Source of the DNA: Herbaspirillum sp. RV1423
GTDB lineage: Bacteria > Pseudomonadota > Gammaproteobacteria > Burkholderiales > Burkholderiaceae_D
Assembly: GCF_000577615.1 (NCBI RefSeq)
Contig: NZ_CBXX010000004.1
Coordinates: 350,024 to 414,023, forward strand
DNA length: 64,000 nt
Direction: 5' to 3'
Program-made: the position numbers and the translations under genes
In this document: positions 62,960-64,000 of the stretch, in pieces
Layout: each line of letters opens with the position of its first letter
Position numbering within the stretch: position 1 is the first letter of the stretch
The notes under the pieces: model-generated
What the model was told of the DNA's origin: nothing
The model's database searches: none
The model's input: the letters and a program-made list of their open reading frames with translations, nothing else

Positions 62960-64000
62960 CTATTTCAAAAATCCGATGGAAATCCACGGTACGGCAGCCA
63001 CCACCAACAGCGCGATGAACAGCGCCGCCAGATAGCCCCAGACGCGGCCGAAGACCTTGTCCGGCGATACCTTGCCGATCGCGCAGGCGGCATAGAAGCC
63101 GACGCCGAAGGGCGGCGCGAACAGGCCGATGCCCATCGCCAGGATCACCACCATGGCGTAATGCACGTCATGGATGCCGAGCGAGCGCGCCACCGGGAAC
63201 AGCAGCGGGCCGAACAGCACGATGGCGGGTATGCCTTCCAGGATGCTGCCCAGCACGATGAAGATGACGATGGTGATCAGCAGGAAGCCCATGCCGCCGC
63301 CCGGCACGCCTTGCATCAGCGCCACCAGCTTGGCCGAGAAGCCCGACTGCGTCAGCGCCCAAGCCATCGAGGTGGCCATGCCGATGATCAGCAGGATCGC
63401 CCCCGACAGCGTCGCCGCTTCCACCAGCATCGGGTAGATGCGCCTGAAGTCGAGGTGCTTCATGAACGCATGCATGATCAGGCCGACCACGATGGTGTAG
63501 GCAACGCCGATGGTCGCCACTTCGGTCGCGGTGGCGACGCCTTCGATCACCGCCACCCGGATCAGCATCGGCAGCGCCAGCGCCGGAATCGCCGCAATCA
63601 GCGTCTTCAGGATCGTCGACAGGGGGGCGCGCTTCACGTCCGGCATCGGTTCGCGGCGGGCGCGGAACCAGCAGATGATGCCGATGGCGATCGTCGCGAT
63701 CACCGCAGGCATCAGGCCGCCGATGAACAAGGCGGTGATCGAGACGCTGCACACGGCGCCGATGGTGATCAGCACCAGGCTCGGCGGAATGGTTTCGGTC
63801 ATCGCGCCGGAGGACGACAGCAAGGCCACCAGTTCTTCCGGCTTGGAGCCGCGCTTCTTCATCTCGGGGAACAGCGCCGGGGCAATCGCCGCCATGTCGG
63901 CGGCCTTGGAACCGGAGATGCCCGAGACCAGGAACATCGCGCCTAGCAAGACATATTGCAGACCGCCGCGCACGTGGCCCAGCAGCGCCGCCATGAAGTC
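62960..64000 (-). CDS. TRAP transporter large permease DctM, 5'-truncated by the window edge
   Basis: About 347 C-terminal residues, roughly nine helices. The frame is open through base 64000, so the N-terminus lies outside. DctM/TRAP-M blocks are visible: SGSKAADMAAIAPALFPEM, then AMTETIPPSLVLITIG, TSMAWALTQSG, GSILEGIPAIVLFGPLLFPV and APPFGVGFYAACAIG. It imports a carboxylate or acid sugar using a sodium gradient together with DctP and DctQ, presumably encoded upstream outside the window. It is the first visible gene of the VOC-RLP-kinase operon (45-bp gap) and defines an acid as the likely substrate. Confidence 0.93.
   Translation of the reverse strand, partial: DFMAALLGHVRGGLQYVLLGAMFLVSGISGSKAADMAAIAPALFPEMKKRGSKPEELVALLSSSGAMTETIPPSLVLITIGAVCSVSITALFIGGLMPAVIATIAIGIICWFRARREPMPDVKRAPLSTILKTLIAAIPALALPMLIRVAVIEGVATATEVATIGVAYTIVVGLIMHAFMKHLDFRRIYPMLVEAATLSGAILLIIGMATSMAWALTQSGFSAKLVALMQGVPGGGMGFLLITIVIFIVLGSILEGIPAIVLFGPLLFPVARSLGIHDVHYAMVVILAMGIGLFAPPFGVGFYAACAIGKVSPDKVFGRVWGYLAALFIALLVVAAVPWISIGFLK

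Overview
The window is a 64 kb chromosomal stretch, mostly GC-rich, from a betaproteobacterium of the order Burkholderiales, most likely the Oxalobacteraceae (Herbaspirillum/Collimonas-like). This assignment is an inference. It rests on the protein repertoire (several methyl-accepting chemotaxis proteins paired with CheV, groESL under both CIRCE and sigma-32-like control, metNIQ, YaeQ, DUF1415, DUF3820, AidB-like acyl-CoA dehydrogenase) and on codon use. No rRNA, tRNA, insertion sequence or CRISPR array was recognised. Both ends cut through genes: a diguanylate cyclase on the left and a TRAP-transporter permease on the right.

Layout. 1-10.5 kb is signalling and housekeeping: two diguanylate cyclases, a Ca2+/H+ antiporter, methionine aminopeptidase, an MCP/CheV pair, and a Cache-type MCP translationally coupled to a diguanylate cyclase. 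11-19.4 kb holds an FAD oxidoreductase, a TetR/MFS efflux pair sharing an operator, a decayed MarR gene, a universal-stress-protein/CDF metal-efflux pair behind an FNR-type box, and a PmrAB/QseBC-like two-component system followed by a cytochrome b561. 19.5-23.1 kb is an arsenic operon (arsR, thioredoxin-type arsC, arsB, glutaredoxin-type arsC, arsH) behind a perfect 19-bp inverted repeat. 23.3-27.5 kb holds an HD-GYP c-di-GMP phosphodiesterase and a second CheV/MCP pair. 27.9-33.2 kb is groESL and the metNIQ methionine importer.

34.6-39.6 kb is one 1666-codon gene of unknown function, visibly AT-richer than its surroundings, with a strong ribosome binding site, diverged internal modules, an Ala-Pro-Thr repeat tract and hydrophobic C-terminal segments. 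It is the least explained object in the window. 39.7-50.3 kb holds the RbgA/YlqF GTPase, a DHA2 efflux pump with a divergent LysR regulator, a class-II-HDAC-like amidohydrolase, MltB, a TonB siderophore receptor with an APH-fold kinase behind it, and a RidA/agmatinase pair with a divergent LysR regulator. 51.6-55 kb is an RpiR regulator behind a sigma-54-like promoter and inverted repeat, then an orphan amino-acid binding protein and an MmgE/PrpD protein.

The right end (59.8-64 kb, minus strand) is a tightly coupled catabolic operon: TRAP permease, VOC protein, RuBisCO-like protein (RLP) and four-carbon acid-sugar kinase (DUF1537). It resembles the kinase/RLP logic of the D-apionate pathways but has no recognisable apionate-specific gene in view, so its substrate is open. 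The RLP keeps most residues that are catalytic in true RuBisCO.
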